DNA of 64,000 nt from Bacillota bacterium. Lineage in GTDB: Bacteria; Bacillota; Clostridia; Christensenellales; Aristaeellaceae. Shown one piece after another: positions 34,737-43,568 of this stretch. The stretch's first letter is position 1; each line of letters begins with the position of its first letter. The stretch spans positions 1-64,000 of the forward strand of contig JAEYCB010000018.1 in NCBI GenBank assembly GCA_023404345.1, given 5' to 3'. The position numbers and the translations under genes were made by a program. The notes beneath the pieces were generated by a model. It saw nothing but the letters and a program-made list of their open reading frames with translations, was not told the DNA's origin and ran no database searches.

Positions 34737-37700
34737 TTGATCTGTGTTTATCCCGCTGACTGCACCGACTTCTCCAACAACGGCCTCGGCCCCGTCATGC
34801 CGCAGTCCTGCACCGTGACAGAAACCCTGAATGGCGAATGGGAGCTGATGCTGGTTCATCCCATCGACGAAGATGGCAGGTGGACGCGGCTTTCCGAGGG
34901 GCGAATTCTCCGAGCACCCGTGCCCGCCGCCATGACCCCACAGGTGAATCTGGTCACGCAGCAGTACCAGACAGCCACCTATGACATCCTGATCTACAAG
35001 GTGTCCACCAGCCGCGACCCGCTGCGCCTGCGCTCCGGCACAGGCACAAAATACAAGATTCTCGGCAAGTACAAGAAGGGCACCGAGATCATTGTCCTCA
35101 ACAAGACCACATCCTCGTGGTATGAGGTCACCTGCCCGGACGGCAAGCACGGCTACATGGCCAGCGAATACCTGACCTATGTGCGCACGGACACCGGCAC
35201 GAAGCAGGAAAATGTGGGCTTCCGCAACCAGACCATCGAAGCGCGGCAGCTCCGCGACCAGCCCTTCCGCATCTATCGCGTGGTGCCGGAACTGGATAAG
35301 GTGACAGTCTATGCCCGGCATGTGTTCTATGATCTGCTCGACAACATGATCAAAAAGATTGAGCCATCGGCCACCGCTGTGGGTGCGTCGGTGGCTCAAT
35401 CCATTGCGTCGGGCTGTCTGTCGGAGCATGATTTCACCTTCTATTCTGACCTGACCACCGCGGCGGAGGAAGTGTGCTTTGAAAACATCAACCCCGTGGA
35501 AGCTTTGCTGGGCGAGGGCGGCTTGGTCGAAAAGTATGGCGCGGAGCTGGCCCGGGACTGGTTCGACGTTTTCCTCGTAGGGCGCGTGGGCGTGGATTCC
35601 GACGTACAGATCAGGGAACGCAAGAACCTGACCGGCATCTCCTACGATGTGGATGAGACGGACGTTGTCACGCGCATCATGCCCACAGGTGAGAACGCGG
35701 ACGGCAACATCCTGTATCTGCCGGAATTGTACATCGACAGCCCGAACATCGGCGCATACACACACCCGAAATGGATTCACCTGCCGATATCCGAAGCCAA
35801 GGAAGTGGCGGAGGGCGACGATTATAAGTCCCTGACCTCTTGCTATCAGGATATGAGAAACGCGGCACAGGCAGAGTACGACGCAGGCTGTGACCTGCCC
35901 ACGGTCACGCTCAAGGTGGATTTTGTGAACTGCGCAGACACCGAGGAATACCGGCAATACAGCTTTCTCCAGAATATCTATCTCGGCGACAGCGTGCGCG
36001 TCGTTGCGCGGCGCATCGGCGTGGAGGTTTCCATGCGCATGACGCAGTACACCTACGACTGCCTGACGCGCAAGTACACCTCCGTCACCCTCGGTACGGT
36101 GGCCGATACGTTGGAGGGCAGCATGGTGTCCGCGCGGCAGCTGGCCAGCGGTTCCATCACCGGCGCAAAGCTGGCGCTGAACTCCGTGGGCACGGGCCAG
36201 CTGCAATCCGGCTCCGTGGGCAGTCTGCAAATCAAAAACGCCGCCATTGGCTCCGCACACATACAGGATGCCAGCATCACCCGGGCGCATATCGCTGAGG
36301 CGCTCATTGACGTGCTTAATGTCAACGCCCTCACGGCAGTCACGGCGAAGATCAAGGAACTGGCGGCGGGCAGCATTACGGCAGACGAGTTGTATACCTC
36401 CATCGCCATGATTGCCACGGCACAGTTGACCACCGCCAACATCGTCAATGCAAACATCGATTGGGCGCAGATCGAAAACCTCGCGGCGGAGATTGCGACG
36501 ATTTCCAAGGCGCAGATCACGACCGCGAACATCAATGAAGCAAATATTGATTGGGCTGCGATTACCACACTTTCAGCGGCGGTGGCCTCCATGATCAAAG
36601 CCGACATCGGCACGGCAGACATTGATTGGGCACACATCAAAGACCTCGCGACGGACACGGCGATCATCACGCAGGGCGTGGGCGGAGAACTGTACATCGC
36701 CAAGCTGGCGGTCACGGAAGCCAACCTCGTCAGCCTGACAGTCGGAGAATTGGTGGTCAAGGGTGCGGATGGGCATTTCTATTCCGTTTCAGTGGACGCC
36801 GATGGAAACGTCACATCCACGCTCAAGCAGATCAGCAATGACGATGTGGCTGACCTGTCGATTCATGGAACTAAAAAGCTGATTGAAGGCTCCATTACCG
36901 CCCAAACGCTGAATGTTCAGAACATCTTCGGCGATAACGCGACCATCAAGAGCCTGATTGCCACCAACTTGGACGTGGATACGCTCTTTGCCAGAGAGGC
37001 CACTATCAATGCGCTGAACGCTATGGATATCACCAGCAACACCTACCTGCGTCTGATGGTGGACGGCAAGGCGGACAAGGATTCCGTGGACGCGCTGGGC
37101 GAGCGCATGAGCGCGGCAGAACTGAAAATCACCGAGGACGCTATCGTTCAGACCGTGACGGGCAGTCAGAAATATCAGGATGATCTCGCGTCGATCTCCG
37201 TGACCGGTTCCGGCCCGGAATTCATCGTTGGCACGCAAACGGTAACGACCGCCGCATGGACGGGCAATGCCAGTTTTACGCAGCTCAGGGACGGCCAGCA
37301 GATCACCTATTGGTTGCCCTTTGGCAGCGCGTCCAACGTGACGCTGACCCTGACGCTGGGGGACGGCACGGTGACAGATGCTGTTCCCTGCTATTTCAGT
37401 CAGGGCGTTCGGCTGGGCACGCAATACAATGCGGGCAATGTGCTGCGCCTGACCTATCGGGAGAACGCCACCTACTTCACCACGACCATTGCCAAGGGCT
37501 GGTGGGCGGACGCCAACTACAACACCGACACCTACGACCGTATCCGCAGCGGCCCCGTGGTGGTCAAGGAAAACCTGACGGCCTTCCGATTTGTTGTGGG
37601 GGATGACGCGGGCTATTTCGTTTTGGCGGCAGACAAGCCTTTCGATATCAATAAACCCATCCTCTGGTCTACGAGCACGGGCAATGTAGGCTGGTCAACT

Positions 37701-39020
37701 TCCAACGTATATGTCGCGTATTCCAGTGTCTATTTGCCCTACCAGGTGCCAGGCTTCACCGGCACGAAGGGCGCTTCCTGCTATCTGGTGGGCACGCTGA
37801 ATGGAGCGACATTCACGCCCGCCGAAACGTATCTGACCTGCACCGTCCCTGAAGCTGAAGACGGCCTGACCTATCTGCTGCTGGGCTACATGAGCAGCAC
37901 GGCAAACCTGTGCCTGTACCCGGAGCACCCCATGTTCCGCTTTGTGGACGGTGCTTTCCAACCGCTGTCGCAGATGGGCTATGAAGCGTTCGCCGAGGTA
38001 GGCACATTGCGCACGGAAACGCAGACGGCCATTGAGCAGACCAACGCCGCCATTGCGCTCAAGGCGGATAAGACCACCACGGACGCGCTGACCACTCGCA
38101 TTGAATCGGCGGAGCAGAAAATCACCCCGGAAGCCATCGTCTCCACCGTGACATCCTCCGCGGCATATGCCTTTGAAAAAAGCGCCGGGCGCAACTATTG
38201 CCTGAACAGCGGCGAAGTCCATACCTTTGTGGACAACAAGTACCAGACGCCCGACGGAATCGTGACAGCCAATACGCAAAAGACGCTGGCTGTTTCGGAT
38301 GATCTGTTTGCGCACAGCGGAAACGGCGCGTGCATTCGGATTTCGATGGATATTAAGCGCACAAATATCGATGCGTCTGCCTCGACTACGGCGGGCGCAT
38401 ATGGCGCTCTTTGGATGTACTATCGCTACTATGGCGGCGAAAACGGCACAACGCTGTATACCACAGGCCGTGGCTGGTATCTTCGCACGATAGACGCCAA
38501 CTTCGCCGCAAGCGATGACAGCTGGGTTCATCTGCGTTATGGCCCGCTCAACTTGTCCACATACAATCCCGTTTCGATTGCCTATTTTGCGCTCGGTTCC
38601 TCCAATGTCAATGGAGTGACGGGAACGCTCAGCTATCGCAACATAAAGTTGGAAGTGCTGGATTCGTGGACGGAATGGAGCGCGGCTTCGGAGGACATCT
38701 ATGGACTGGCCAATCGGATGACCGACGCGGAAACCCGGATTCAACAGAACAGCAACAGTATTGCTCTCAAAGTTTCTACCGCCACTTACAACACCGAAAA
38801 GGTCTACCGAAGCGCCACCGCCCCGACAACGCTGTATGCCAACATGCTCTGGCTGGACACTTCCGTATCTCCCAATTTGCTCAAGCGGTACACCGGCAGC
38901 GCGTGGGTGACAGCGGGCGCGGAAGAAGTCAAATCCTCCGGTATCTATATCGGCCCCAATAATGTGGCGATCACCACGGAGAACTTCCTGCTCCAGCTGC
39001 TCGACCCGGCTGACAATTAG
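34737..39020 (+). CDS. Tail-associated lysin/spike protein, first part ending at an in-frame TAG
   Basis: 1427 residues from a TTG at 34737 with AAAGGAGGCG upstream. The prophage tail endopeptidase domain (residues about 1-430, CTVTETLNGEWELMLVHPID) contains an inserted SH3b domain (about 85-142: LRLRSGTGTKYKILGKYKKG). Then come repeated collagen- or helix-like units (NANIDWAQIENLAAEI; EANIDWAAITTLSA), a carbohydrate-binding-like region and coiled coils. The frame continues unbroken after the TAG into 39024-40313, so this is probably one longer protein. Confidence 0.88.
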   Translation: MICVYPADCTDFSNNGLGPVMPQSCTVTETLNGEWELMLVHPIDEDGRWTRLSEGRILRAPVPAAMTPQVNLVTQQYQTATYDILIYKVSTSRDPLRLRSGTGTKYKILGKYKKGTEIIVLNKTTSSWYEVTCPDGKHGYMASEYLTYVRTDTGTKQENVGFRNQTIEARQLRDQPFRIYRVVPELDKVTVYARHVFYDLLDNMIKKIEPSATAVGASVAQSIASGCLSEHDFTFYSDLTTAAEEVCFENINPVEALLGEGGLVEKYGAELARDWFDVFLVGRVGVDSDVQIRERKNLTGISYDVDETDVVTRIMPTGENADGNILYLPELYIDSPNIGAYTHPKWIHLPISEAKEVAEGDDYKSLTSCYQDMRNAAQAEYDAGCDLPTVTLKVDFVNCADTEEYRQYSFLQNIYLGDSVRVVARRIGVEVSMRMTQYTYDCLTRKYTSVTLGTVADTLEGSMVSARQLASGSITGAKLALNSVGTGQLQSGSVGSLQIKNAAIGSAHIQDASITRAHIAEALIDVLNVNALTAVTAKIKELAAGSITADELYTSIAMIATAQLTTANIVNANIDWAQIENLAAEIATISKAQITTANINEANIDWAAITTLSAAVASMIKADIGTADIDWAHIKDLATDTAIITQGVGGELYIAKLAVTEANLVSLTVGELVVKGADGHFYSVSVDADGNVTSTLKQISNDDVADLSIHGTKKLIEGSITAQTLNVQNIFGDNATIKSLIATNLDVDTLFAREATINALNAMDITSNTYLRLMVDGKADKDSVDALGERMSAAELKITEDAIVQTVTGSQKYQDDLASISVTGSGPEFIVGTQTVTTAAWTGNASFTQLRDGQQITYWLPFGSASNVTLTLTLGDGTVTDAVPCYFSQGVRLGTQYNAGNVLRLTYRENATYFTTTIAKGWWADANYNTDTYDRIRSGPVVVKENLTAFRFVVGDDAGYFVLAADKPFDINKPILWSTSTGNVGWSTSNVYVAYSSVYLPYQVPGFTGTKGASCYLVGTLNGATFTPAETYLTCTVPEAEDGLTYLLLGYMSSTANLCLYPEHPMFRFVDGAFQPLSQMGYEAFAEVGTLRTETQTAIEQTNAAIALKADKTTTDALTTRIESAEQKITPEAIVSTVTSSAAYAFEKSAGRNYCLNSGEVHTFVDNKYQTPDGIVTANTQKTLAVSDDLFAHSGNGACIRISMDIKRTNIDASASTTAGAYGALWMYYRYYGGENGTTLYTTGRGWYLRTIDANFAASDDSWVHLRYGPLNLSTYNPVSIAYFALGSSNVNGVTGTLSYRNIKLEVLDSWTEWSAASEDIYGLANRMTDAETRIQQNSNSIALKVSTATYNTEKVYRSATAPTTLYANMLWLDTSVSPNLLKRYTGSAWVTAGAEEVKSSGIYIGPNNVAITTENFLLQLLDPADN

Positions 39021-39023
39021 AAT

Positions 39024-40313
39024 GTGCTCATGGAAATGAGCGCCAACGGCAACGTGGGCTTCAAGGAGCTGTACGCCGACGAGGTGATTTCAGACTCGGT
39101 GGCTGCCGCTTATGCAGGGCCGTCCGTGCTCTATGTGAACACTTCATATTCCGGCACCAGCGACACCTATTTCCGCTCTCTCGGCGAGGCGGTCAAGGCC
39201 GTCAACAACCGCTTTCTGAAAAACAACGTGGTCATCTACCTGCCAAGCAGCAGCGGCGAAATCTACGAACCGGCAGGCACGCAGCTTCAGGGCGTATCCG
39301 GCCCCGGCAGGCTCATGATTTACGGCTACTCCGCATGCCGTCTGAACAGCTATATTTCTGTGAAGGGCTGCACGGCACACATTGCCTTTCAGAATGTCTC
39401 GCTGCGGGAAATCCGACCGCTTAACGGCAGCAGCCGCAATCCCTACCTGATCGACCTGCAGATGAACCACCACGTGGAGTTCAACGGCTGCACGCTGGAC
39501 GCCAATAATGTGACCTACGATTCCGTCTACTGCCGCACGACGCACGCCTATCTGCTCAACTGCGGTCTGTACAACGCCTTGCAGAGGTTGGAAGTGTTCA
39601 TGGGCCATGCGTACACGAAAAACTGCAAGGGGTCCTGCTCGTGGGCCATGGTAGCCTATGCTGGATATATCATCGCCTCCGGCACGGTGCCCAGCGGAAG
39701 CCGCAGCACCGGCGATAACGGACAGCTCTTCGACGCGGGCGTAACGGTAAATTATGGCACAGCCATTCCGGTGGTCACGCCGGATTCCACGACCATCCAA
39801 TATGCGACCACAACGAAGTCCTATCGCGGCGGCTGGCGCAGCGACACACAGGACGTAATTCAAGGCGTCTACTCCGACAGCGGCTACAAATCCAGCCTGA
39901 ACTGGAACTATGGCTGTATGTGGTTCGGCAACCTTCGGAACGTGCTGTCCGGCACGACCATCAAGAGCGCCACGCTCACGCTGCACAGAAAAACGGGCAG
40001 CGGTTCGAGCAGCGCCAAAACGGTCTATCTGTGCGCCATCACGAACACATCCGCCAGCGGTTCGCCGTCCATCGCGGTCAACTATGGAGCCATCGGCACC
40101 ATTGGGCGAAATGCGCAGGTCACGTTCAGCATTCCGGTCGCGGCGGTACAGGGGCTGGCCAACGGCACCTACGGTGGTCTGTGCCTGTATGAATCCAAGT
40201 ACAACTTTGGTTCGTCTACCTACTCGAATTGCTACATGCGCATGAGCGGTTCGGACACCAGCCAGCAGCCGTATCTGACGGTTGTCTACAACGGCTCCAC
40301 TGCGGTGGGCTAA
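39024..40313 (+). CDS. C-terminal continuation of the tail/spike protein after the amber codon
   Basis: Same reading frame as 34737-39020, separated only by TAG at 39018-39020. It runs on as a domain with MSANGNVGFKELYADEVISD followed by a beta-helix-like section (YRSLGEAVKAVNNRFLKNN; LMIYGYSACRLNSYISVKG) and a DNRLRE-like beta domain (IKSATLTLHRKTGSGSSSAK). There is no ribosome-binding site before the GTG at 39024 or the ATGs soon after, so it is likely made only by readthrough, or it is a pseudogene fragment. Confidence 0.75.
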   Translation: MLMEMSANGNVGFKELYADEVISDSVAAAYAGPSVLYVNTSYSGTSDTYFRSLGEAVKAVNNRFLKNNVVIYLPSSSGEIYEPAGTQLQGVSGPGRLMIYGYSACRLNSYISVKGCTAHIAFQNVSLREIRPLNGSSRNPYLIDLQMNHHVEFNGCTLDANNVTYDSVYCRTTHAYLLNCGLYNALQRLEVFMGHAYTKNCKGSCSWAMVAYAGYIIASGTVPSGSRSTGDNGQLFDAGVTVNYGTAIPVVTPDSTTIQYATTTKSYRGGWRSDTQDVIQGVYSDSGYKSSLNWNYGCMWFGNLRNVLSGTTIKSATLTLHRKTGSGSSSAKTVYLCAITNTSASGSPSIAVNYGAIGTIGRNAQVTFSIPVAAVQGLANGTYGGLCLYESKYNFGSSTYSNCYMRMSGSDTSQQPYLTVVYNGSTAVG

Positions 40314-40326
40314 GGAGGTTTGCAAA

Positions 40327-41037
40327 TTGAATATCGTGATTCCCTTTGACGGGCGGGTGCGAACAATCATCCGCTCGTCTTTTGTCGCTGCCAAACGACT
40401 GACGGAGAACCAGTATACCCTGAGCGGCGACACATTTCAGATGCGGGACGTTACGGCGGAGCAGGTGCTGATCCTGCCGGATACCGTATCTCTCGCAGAG
40501 GGCGAAATGCTGACCGATGAAATCCTCATGCAGGGGCTACCACTGGAATCCTTTGTCACCATGAGTGCGGAGGAGGCCCTGCCCAACGCGTTGGGCTTGC
40601 TGCTGCGTCTGGCCATTGCGGACGGGCGGCTGACGGACGCGGAGTTGCTCTCCATTCAACCTGCGCTGGAAGGCCGGGTATGGAAGCCGGGTATCTCCGT
40701 ACAGGTTGGCGACGTGTATTCCTATGCCAATGCGCTGTGGCGCTGCGTACAGGCGCACACGACGCAGGGAGATTGGTCGCCCGACCTCGCGCCTGCGCTC
40801 TGGCGTAAGGTGGAGATCATCCCGGAGAATGCCGTGCGCGTCTGGGCTGCGGGCATTGACTATGTTGTGGGTGACGAGGTTGCTTATCCTGACGAGAACA
40901 GTCCGCGATACGAATGTCTGCAGGCGCACACCTCGCAGGAGGGCTGGGAACCGCCGCTGCTTCCGGCAATCTGGAAGGAAAAGGGCACAGCGGAGCCGGA
41001 TGCACCGGAAGAAATCGAAGTAACACCTGACGCTTGA
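40327..41037 (+). CDS. Phage protein with carbohydrate-binding-type modules
   Basis: 236 residues from the TTG at 40327 with AAGGAGGT upstream. The N-terminal part is a small tail-associated domain. Two repeats follow that resemble CBM5/12 chitin-binding modules: VWKPGISVQVGDVYSYANAL..CVQAHTTQGDWSP and VWAAGIDYVVGDEVAYPDE..CLQAHTSQEGWEP. A relative sits in the same place in prophage 2 (49415). Probably assists attachment or cell-wall binding. Confidence 0.7.
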   Translation: MNIVIPFDGRVRTIIRSSFVAAKRLTENQYTLSGDTFQMRDVTAEQVLILPDTVSLAEGEMLTDEILMQGLPLESFVTMSAEEALPNALGLLLRLAIADGRLTDAELLSIQPALEGRVWKPGISVQVGDVYSYANALWRCVQAHTTQGDWSPDLAPALWRKVEIIPENAVRVWAAGIDYVVGDEVAYPDENSPRYECLQAHTSQEGWEPPLLPAIWKEKGTAEPDAPEEIEVTPDA

Positions 41038-41086
41038 GCCGCCGATCATGGCGGCTTTTGCTATACAACAAGAAGGAGGATATTGT

Positions 41087-41539
41087 ATGAGGGATTTCTC
41101 TATTGATCTGATCTGGACGAAGATCCAGATGGCCATCACTGCCATTGGCGGATGGCTTGGCTACTTTGTGGGAGGGATGGACGGCCTGCTGACTGCGCTT
41201 CTGATCCTGATGACCATTGACTACATCACCGGCATCATGTGCGCCATCGTGGACAGGCAGCTTTCCAGCACCATCGGTTTCAAGGGCATCTGCAAGAAGG
41301 TGCTCATTCTGATGCTGGTGGGCGTGGCACACGTCATCGATCTGCATGTGGTAGGCACCGGCGAGGCACTGCGCAGCGCCGTGATCTGCTTCTACCTTTC
41401 CAATGAGGGTGTGTCTGTGCTGGAGAACGCCGGGCGTCTGGGGCTTCCCATCCCGGAAAGGCTCAAGGCCATTCTGGCGCAGCTTCATGACAAACTGCCC
41501 GCAGCCGACACCACGACTGACAAGGGCGACGGAGAATAA
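41087..41539 (+). CDS. Phage holin (toxin-secretion/lysis type)
   Basis: 150 residues from the ATG at 41087 behind AAGGAGGA. Hydrophobic segments at about 15-32 and 35-52, a conserved MTIDYITGIMCAIV and SSTIGFKGICKKVLILMLVGVAHVID place it in the Phage_holin_4 family. It permeabilises the membrane so that the following endolysin can act. Confidence 0.9.
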   Translation: MRDFSIDLIWTKIQMAITAIGGWLGYFVGGMDGLLTALLILMTIDYITGIMCAIVDRQLSSTIGFKGICKKVLILMLVGVAHVIDLHVVGTGEALRSAVICFYLSNEGVSVLENAGRLGLPIPERLKAILAQLHDKLPAADTTTDKGDGE

Positions 41540-41569
41540 CCGCCGCCTTTTCCTTTGGAGGGACTCAGT

Positions 41570-42673
41570 ATGAGCGAAAGAATCAATACCCCTTATACCA
41601 ACGAACACTTCGTTGATTTTTGCAAGAAGATGGTTGGACAGCCTTACTGGTACGGCGGAGTCGTATATAAATGTACGAACAGTCTGCTGACGCGTAAGGC
41701 CAAGCAGTATCCGTCCCACTACGATTCCAGCCGCACCGCACGCTACAAGGAGGACATTGCCAAGAAGAAGGTCTGCGCGGATTGCGTGGGCTTGATTAAA
41801 GGCTACATGTGGACTGGCGGCGGCAAGGGCGTGATTGAATCCATCGGCACGGATAATACGTTTTCCAGCAAGTATGGCGGCAACGGATGCCCGGACAAGA
41901 GCGCCAACGGCATGTTCACCTACGCCAAGAGCAAGGGCTGCGCATGGGGCACCATCGACACATTGCCGGAGATCCCCGGCGTTGCTCTGCGTTCGGACGG
42001 ACATGTGGGTGTATACATCGGCGGCGGTTATGCCATCGAGGAGCGCGGCTTCAGCTATGGCTGTGTCAAGACAAAGGTGTCTGCCCGCAAGTGGACACAC
42101 TGGTATCAGCTGCCCTTTGTGGACTATGGCGATGCGGTATTCACAGGCGGCAGCTATGTGAAACCTGATACGGCGACCAGCGAGTACACACTCGGCACCC
42201 GCACCCTGCGCAACGGCAGCAAGGGCACCGATGTGAAAGCGCTGCAGGAGTTTCTGCTCCAATTGGGCTACAAGCTGCCCAAGTACGGCGCGGATGGTGA
42301 GTTTGGTGCTGAGACGGAAACTGCCATCAAGGCGTTTCAGAAGAAGGTGGGCATCAAGCAGGACGGCATCTACGGCAGCGATACGCACAAAGCCATGATG
42401 GACGCAATCGCTGATGCCGACGATGGCAAGGGTGATCCCGAGGATGATGCGCCTGAAAGTGTTTCTCCGACCGTCAAGCAGGTGCGGATTATCTGCAACA
42501 GCGGCTCCGTCAACATCCGCAAGGGCAACGATACCAAGTACAGCCGTATCACAGCCGTCAAGGATGGCACGACCTTTGAATGGGTGGCGACTGCCAAAAA
42601 CGGCTGGCATGCCATTGTGGTCAACGGTCAGGTGGGCTGGGTGTCCGGGAAATATAGCGAGAAAATCGAATAA
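41570..42673 (+). CDS. Endolysin with NlpC/P60-type, peptidoglycan-binding and SH3 domains
   Basis: 367 residues from the ATG at 41570 behind TTGGAGGGAC. The N-terminal cysteine peptidase shows VCADCVGLIKGYMW (nucleophile Cys) and SDGHVGVYIGGGYAIE (His). A PG_binding_1 domain lies at about 200-270 (GSKGTDVKALQEFLLQLGYK) and an SH3b at the C-terminus (SGSVNIRKGNDTKYSRITAV). It cuts host peptidoglycan at the end of infection. Confidence 0.93.
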   Translation: MSERINTPYTNEHFVDFCKKMVGQPYWYGGVVYKCTNSLLTRKAKQYPSHYDSSRTARYKEDIAKKKVCADCVGLIKGYMWTGGGKGVIESIGTDNTFSSKYGGNGCPDKSANGMFTYAKSKGCAWGTIDTLPEIPGVALRSDGHVGVYIGGGYAIEERGFSYGCVKTKVSARKWTHWYQLPFVDYGDAVFTGGSYVKPDTATSEYTLGTRTLRNGSKGTDVKALQEFLLQLGYKLPKYGADGEFGAETETAIKAFQKKVGIKQDGIYGSDTHKAMMDAIADADDGKGDPEDDAPESVSPTVKQVRIICNSGSVNIRKGNDTKYSRITAVKDGTTFEWVATAKNGWHAIVVNGQVGWVSGKYSEKIE

Positions 42674-42681
42674 TCCCAATG

Positions 42682-42722
42682 AAAGTGGTCTGCGCCCAAA
42701 TTGTAGGCACAGACCACTTTTC
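42682..42722 (+). terminator. Terminator after the endolysin
   Basis: AAAGTGGTCTG and CAGACCACTTT are perfect 11-bp arms around a 17-base loop; the 3' arm runs into TTTTC. It ends the late operon. Confidence 0.8.
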
Positions 42723-42818
42723 AGGCATCTGTACAGCACGCTTGCTATCATTTTACTGTATGAATTTGTTTCTGTCCATAAACCAGCAGTAAAGCATTTT
42801 ACCATTGGTTAATCGTTA

Positions 42819-42846
42819 GCGGTTGGCTTCGGCTGACCGCTTTTTT
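42819..42846 (+). terminator. Second terminator, GCGGT/ACCGC hairpin
   Basis: A GCGGT...ACCGC stem with a TTCG tetraloop in an inner GGC/GCT stem and six T after it. Stretch 42723-42818 holds no gene. Confidence 0.75.
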
Positions 42847-42857
42847 CTTTTGGCGAG

Positions 42858-42892
42858 CGTGTTCAAAACGCCGCTTTTTTACCAGTTACGGC
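42858..42892 (+). repeat. Second copy of the 4348-4382 terminator sequence
   Basis: 32 of 35 bases agree with 4348-4382 (GTTCAAAACG loop and 3' arm, T-run and ACCAGTTA). Here the 5' arm of the hairpin no longer pairs well. Confidence 0.7.
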
Positions 42893-42934
42893 ATAAGGAA
42901 GTACTCCTTCAATCCGATGCAGGAGGATGCTGCC

Positions 42935-43339
42935 GTGACCAATGAGCAGAAAGAACAGATAAGAAAGCTGCGCTTGCAAGGCGACGGCTATATGAAGATC
43001 AGCCAAAAGCTGGGCGTTTCCATCAACACCATACGCTCCTTTTGCCGCAGGATGGAGTTGGACGGCTGCCTCTCCGGCACACAACACCGTTGCAAACAGT
43101 GCGGCAGGGCAATCAAGATCGTCCCGAAGCAGAAGCCCAAATCATTCTGCTCGGATGCCTGCCGCATTCGCTGGTGGAACAGCCACCCGGAGGATGTGAA
43201 GCGTAAAGCAAATTATGAATTTGTCTGCGCCCGTTGTGGCGTGAGCTTCACAGCTTATGGCAATGCGCACCGAAAGTATTGCAGCCGGGCTTGCTATATT
43301 GTCGGTCGCTATGGGAAGGCAGGCGGGCAGGATGAATGA
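42935..43339 (+). CDS. Helix-turn-helix and zinc-finger regulator of the recombinase module
   Basis: 134 residues from a GTG at 42935 (GCAGGAGGAT upstream; the earlier ATG at 42917 lies inside the ribosome-binding site). RLQGDGYMKISQKLGVSINTIRSFCRR is a helix-turn-helix. Two Cys-rich fingers follow: CKQCGRAIK...SFCSDACRIRWW and CARCGVSF...KYCSRACY. Such proteins are commonly found directly before tandem serine recombinases and may direct or regulate recombination. Confidence 0.75.
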   Translation: MTNEQKEQIRKLRLQGDGYMKISQKLGVSINTIRSFCRRMELDGCLSGTQHRCKQCGRAIKIVPKQKPKSFCSDACRIRWWNSHPEDVKRKANYEFVCARCGVSFTAYGNAHRKYCSRACYIVGRYGKAGGQDE

Positions 43340-43568
43340 TGCATATCGCGCGAAGCTGGAACCCTATCTTGCCGCCATGCTTCTGGCCAGACGGATGCGC
43401 TCCATAGGCATCATTTCTCAAGAGGATTTTCTGAAAATCGATGAGGCGATGGCCCAAAAATATGCTGTGCCTTTAACCAGTTTGTATCGCGGAATTGACT
43501 TGCAATCGTGCGGAATCAGAGGTAACATGTCGCACCACGAGGAGGTGTCAGAATGCCAAGGACAATAA
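43332..43568 (+). CDS. Small SHOCT-like protein before the recombinases
   Basis: 78 residues from the ATG at 43332, overlapping the preceding stop. LEPYLAAMLLARRMRSIGII followed by SQEDFLKIDEAMAQKYAVPL is the short bihelical pattern of SHOCT-like proteins that sit next to recombinase genes. Overlaps the next gene by 16 bases. Role unknown. Confidence 0.65.
   Translation: MNDAYRAKLEPYLAAMLLARRMRSIGIISQEDFLKIDEAMAQKYAVPLTSLYRGIDLQSCGIRGNMSHHEEVSECQGQ

Noticed and set aside
33996..36290. 764-residue minus-strand frame opposite Dit and Tal of prophage 1
   Set aside because: Antisense shadow of two clear tail genes; no motifs.
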